Source: Streptosporangiaceae bacterium (GTDB lineage: Bacteria > Actinomycetota > Actinomycetes > Streptosporangiales > Streptosporangiaceae). From it: a stretch of 6,023 bases of DNA. Location of the stretch: contig JASIBJ010000356.1 in NCBI GenBank assembly GCA_030045215.1, forward strand, positions 1 to 6,023, read 5' to 3'. Numbering within the stretch: position 1 is the stretch's first letter; each line of letters opens with the position of its first letter. Position numbers and translations under genes: made by a program. Below are positions 4,939 through 6,023 of the stretch, one piece after another. A model generated the notes under the pieces. The model saw only the letters and a program-made list of their open reading frames with translations, was not told the DNA's origin and did no database searches.

Positions 4939-5511
4939 GTGGCTACACCGCCGGAAAGGATCAACGCGGGCCCGGTGACGTTGCGCCGGGTGCGCGTCAC
5001 CGACGCGGGGGCTATCGCGGCCGCGGTCAGCGCGAGCATGGAATACCTGCGTCCCTGGATGCCATGGGCGAGCGCGGCCGCGGCGGAGAGGCGGAACCAG
5101 CTGGCCAGGGTCGCGGAGGCCGACCAGTGGTGGGAGTCCGGAATCGGCTTCACCTACTCGGTTGTGACGACCGCCGGAGGCACGCTCGTCGGCGAGATCT
5201 CACTGCACCGGCGAACCGGCGATCACGTTGCCGAGATCGGCTACTGGATCGCCGCGAGCCAGTCCGGCCGTGGCTACGGGACAGCGGCGGGCACGGCGCT
5301 TACCGCGGTAGCGCTCGCGCTCCCTGGCATCACCAGAACGGAGATCCACTGTGATGCGGCGAATGGTGCCAGTGCCGCCGTCGCGCGGAAGGCCGGCTAC
5401 CGGCTGGACCGGATTGAGCAACGCGAGCCCGAGGCATCAGGTGAGAGTGGCCGGCTGATGGTCTGGGTCCGCGATCGGGCTGACCCGTCTCAGGGAGCGG
5501 CGGCTGAGTGA
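4939..5511 (+). CDS. GNAT-family N-acetyltransferase, RimJ/RimL type
   Basis: This 190-residue protein is the usual length for RimJ/RimL-like enzymes, which transfer acetyl from acetyl-CoA to an amino group. It opens with VTLRRVRVTDAGAIAAAV (13-30) and SMEYLRPWMPWA (33-44), the N-terminal hallmark of this branch. The strand GTLVGEISLHRR (81-92) is followed by AEIGYWI (98-104). The acetyl-CoA pyrophosphate loop is QSGRGYGTAAG (108-118). Motif B is EIHCDAANGASAAVARKAGYRL (135-156), with Asn142 and Ser145 in the family positions. The branch includes ribosomal-protein and small-molecule acetyltransferases, and the substrate cannot be read from the sequence. The start is a GTG with no ribosome site, seven bases after a -10. 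The gene lies 54 bases after tetR on the same strand, with a terminator-like repeat between, so it is probably transcribed alone. It converges with the response regulator gene. Confidence 0.88.
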   Translation: MATPPERINAGPVTLRRVRVTDAGAIAAAVSASMEYLRPWMPWASAAAAERRNQLARVAEADQWWESGIGFTYSVVTTAGGTLVGEISLHRRTGDHVAEIGYWIAASQSGRGYGTAAGTALTAVALALPGITRTEIHCDAANGASAAVARKAGYRLDRIEQREPEASGESGRLMVWVRDRADPSQGAAAE

Positions 5512-5597
5512 CTGGGGAGTGTTCGCAGGGTGAACGGCGGTGGCGGGCCGTCGGGCGTGAGAGAGCCGGAGCCGAGCCCGTTCCCCTGGAAAGACGG

Positions 5598-6023
5598 CTA
5601 ATCAGATGACTCACTGATGCGGTACCCGACGCCGGGTGTGGTGGAAATGACCGGCGGATCACCGAGCTTCTTGCGCAGGCGTCCGATGGTGACCGTCACC
5701 GTGTTGGTGAACGGGTCGGCCTGCTCATCCCAGACCTGCTCGAGCAGGTCTTCCGCGCGCAAGAAGGCTGGGGCGGCCAGCATCAGCGCCTCCAGGACGC
5801 CGAACTCCTTGACTGACAGGTCCAGGTGCCGTCCGTCGCGGGTGACCGTGCGGCGAAGCGGATCAAGCTCGATGCCAGCCAGGCGGAGTCGCCGGGATCG
5901 CGCCGACGGCTGGCGGCGGGCGAGGGCGCGGATGCGGAGCACGAGTTCGGGAAAGTGGAACGGCTTGCCAAGGTAGTCATCGGCGCCGAGCCCGAGGCCG
6001 GTAACCCGGTCGCCAGGCGCGCC
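5598..6023 (-). CDS. OmpR/PhoB-family response regulator, C-terminal part (5' end beyond the right edge)
   Basis: The - strand frame is open to the window edge and ends with TAG at 5600-5598. Reading from the edge, GDRVTGLGLGADDYLGKPFHFPELVLRIRALARR is the end of a receiver domain and includes the conserved switch Lys of the KPF motif. The phospho-accepting Asp lies outside the window. A short basic linker leads to a winged-helix domain: LRLAGIELDPLRRTVTRDGRHLDLSVKEFGVLEALM, then a recognition helix region TNTVTVTIGRLRKKLGD and the wing TTPGVGYRI near the C-terminus. These are textbook OmpR/PhoB features, so the protein binds direct-repeat DNA as a dimer when phosphorylated by a histidine kinase. 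No kinase gene is visible. It could lie upstream of the regulator, beyond the right edge, because the regulator's downstream neighbour here is the convergent acetyltransferase. A GTG at 5942-5940 is internal to the conserved domain and is not the start. Confidence 0.93.
   Translation of the reverse strand, partial: GAPGDRVTGLGLGADDYLGKPFHFPELVLRIRALARRQPSARSRRLRLAGIELDPLRRTVTRDGRHLDLSVKEFGVLEALMLAAPAFLRAEDLLEQVWDEQADPFTNTVTVTIGRLRKKLGDPPVISTTPGVGYRISESSD

Noticed and set aside
5512..5597. Gap between the acetyltransferase and the response regulator
   Set aside because: It was searched for a terminator or a small gene. Only a 4-bp GTTC/GAAC pairing was seen, so nothing is reported.
5601..5618. 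ATCAG/CTGAT hairpin at the end of the response regulator gene
   Set aside because: The stem is 5 bp with an 8-base loop, lies inside the coding end and has no T-run, so it is too weak to call a terminator.
5940..5942. GTG as start of a 114-residue stand-alone DNA-binding protein
   Set aside because: The frame continues upstream to the window edge with conserved receiver-domain sequence, so this codon is internal.

Overview
The window is very GC-rich with strongly G/C-biased third codon positions. It carries genes that appear to be transcribed without a leader (TANNNT hexamers 6-7 bases before ATG/GTG). Both traits point to a high-GC actinobacterium. No rRNA, tRNA or other marker allows a genus to be named.

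Layout: (a) 1-2219, + strand, is the end of an apparent conjugation or type IV secretion-like operon. It holds the C-terminal low-complexity tail of an unidentified protein, then a one-pass membrane protein with a VirB8/TcpC-like architecture. A 4-base ATGA overlap leads into a membrane-anchored, two-domain cell-wall hydrolase (lytic transglycosylase-like plus NlpC/P60 peptidase). The order resembles the VirB8-like and VirB1-like genes that end transfer operons of Gram-positive conjugative elements. (b) 2220-3320 is a 141-base gap with a possible promoter and leader, then a class I methyltransferase that looks like a bacterial relative of protein arginine methyltransferases. (c) 3321-4884 holds a second, unrelated class I methyltransferase on the - strand. 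It is divergent from a TetR-family regulator, and the two share a 68-base intergenic region with a long palindrome. (d) 4885-5511 is a GNAT acetyltransferase of RimJ/RimL type, read from a probable leaderless GTG. (e) 5598-6023, - strand, is the C-terminal part of an OmpR/PhoB-type response regulator whose start lies beyond the right edge.

How the parts work together: the first three genes probably act at the cell envelope, building and making room for a DNA-transfer channel. The methyltransferase/TetR pair has the classical layout of a repressor controlling its divergent neighbour. Its palindrome covers the -10 and start codon of the methyltransferase, so repression by promoter occlusion is a specific, testable inference. 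An imperfect inverted repeat (4877-4923) covers the tetR stop codon and runs up to the -10 of the acetyltransferase, so it could terminate tetR and/or act as an operator. The most distinctive observations are regulatory: the methyltransferase operator, this terminator/promoter overlap, and a 14-base motif (13/14 identical) upstream of both the PRMT-like gene and the acetyltransferase gene. I see no CRISPR array, insertion sequence, attachment site or RNA gene. No wholly new system can be claimed from this window alone.
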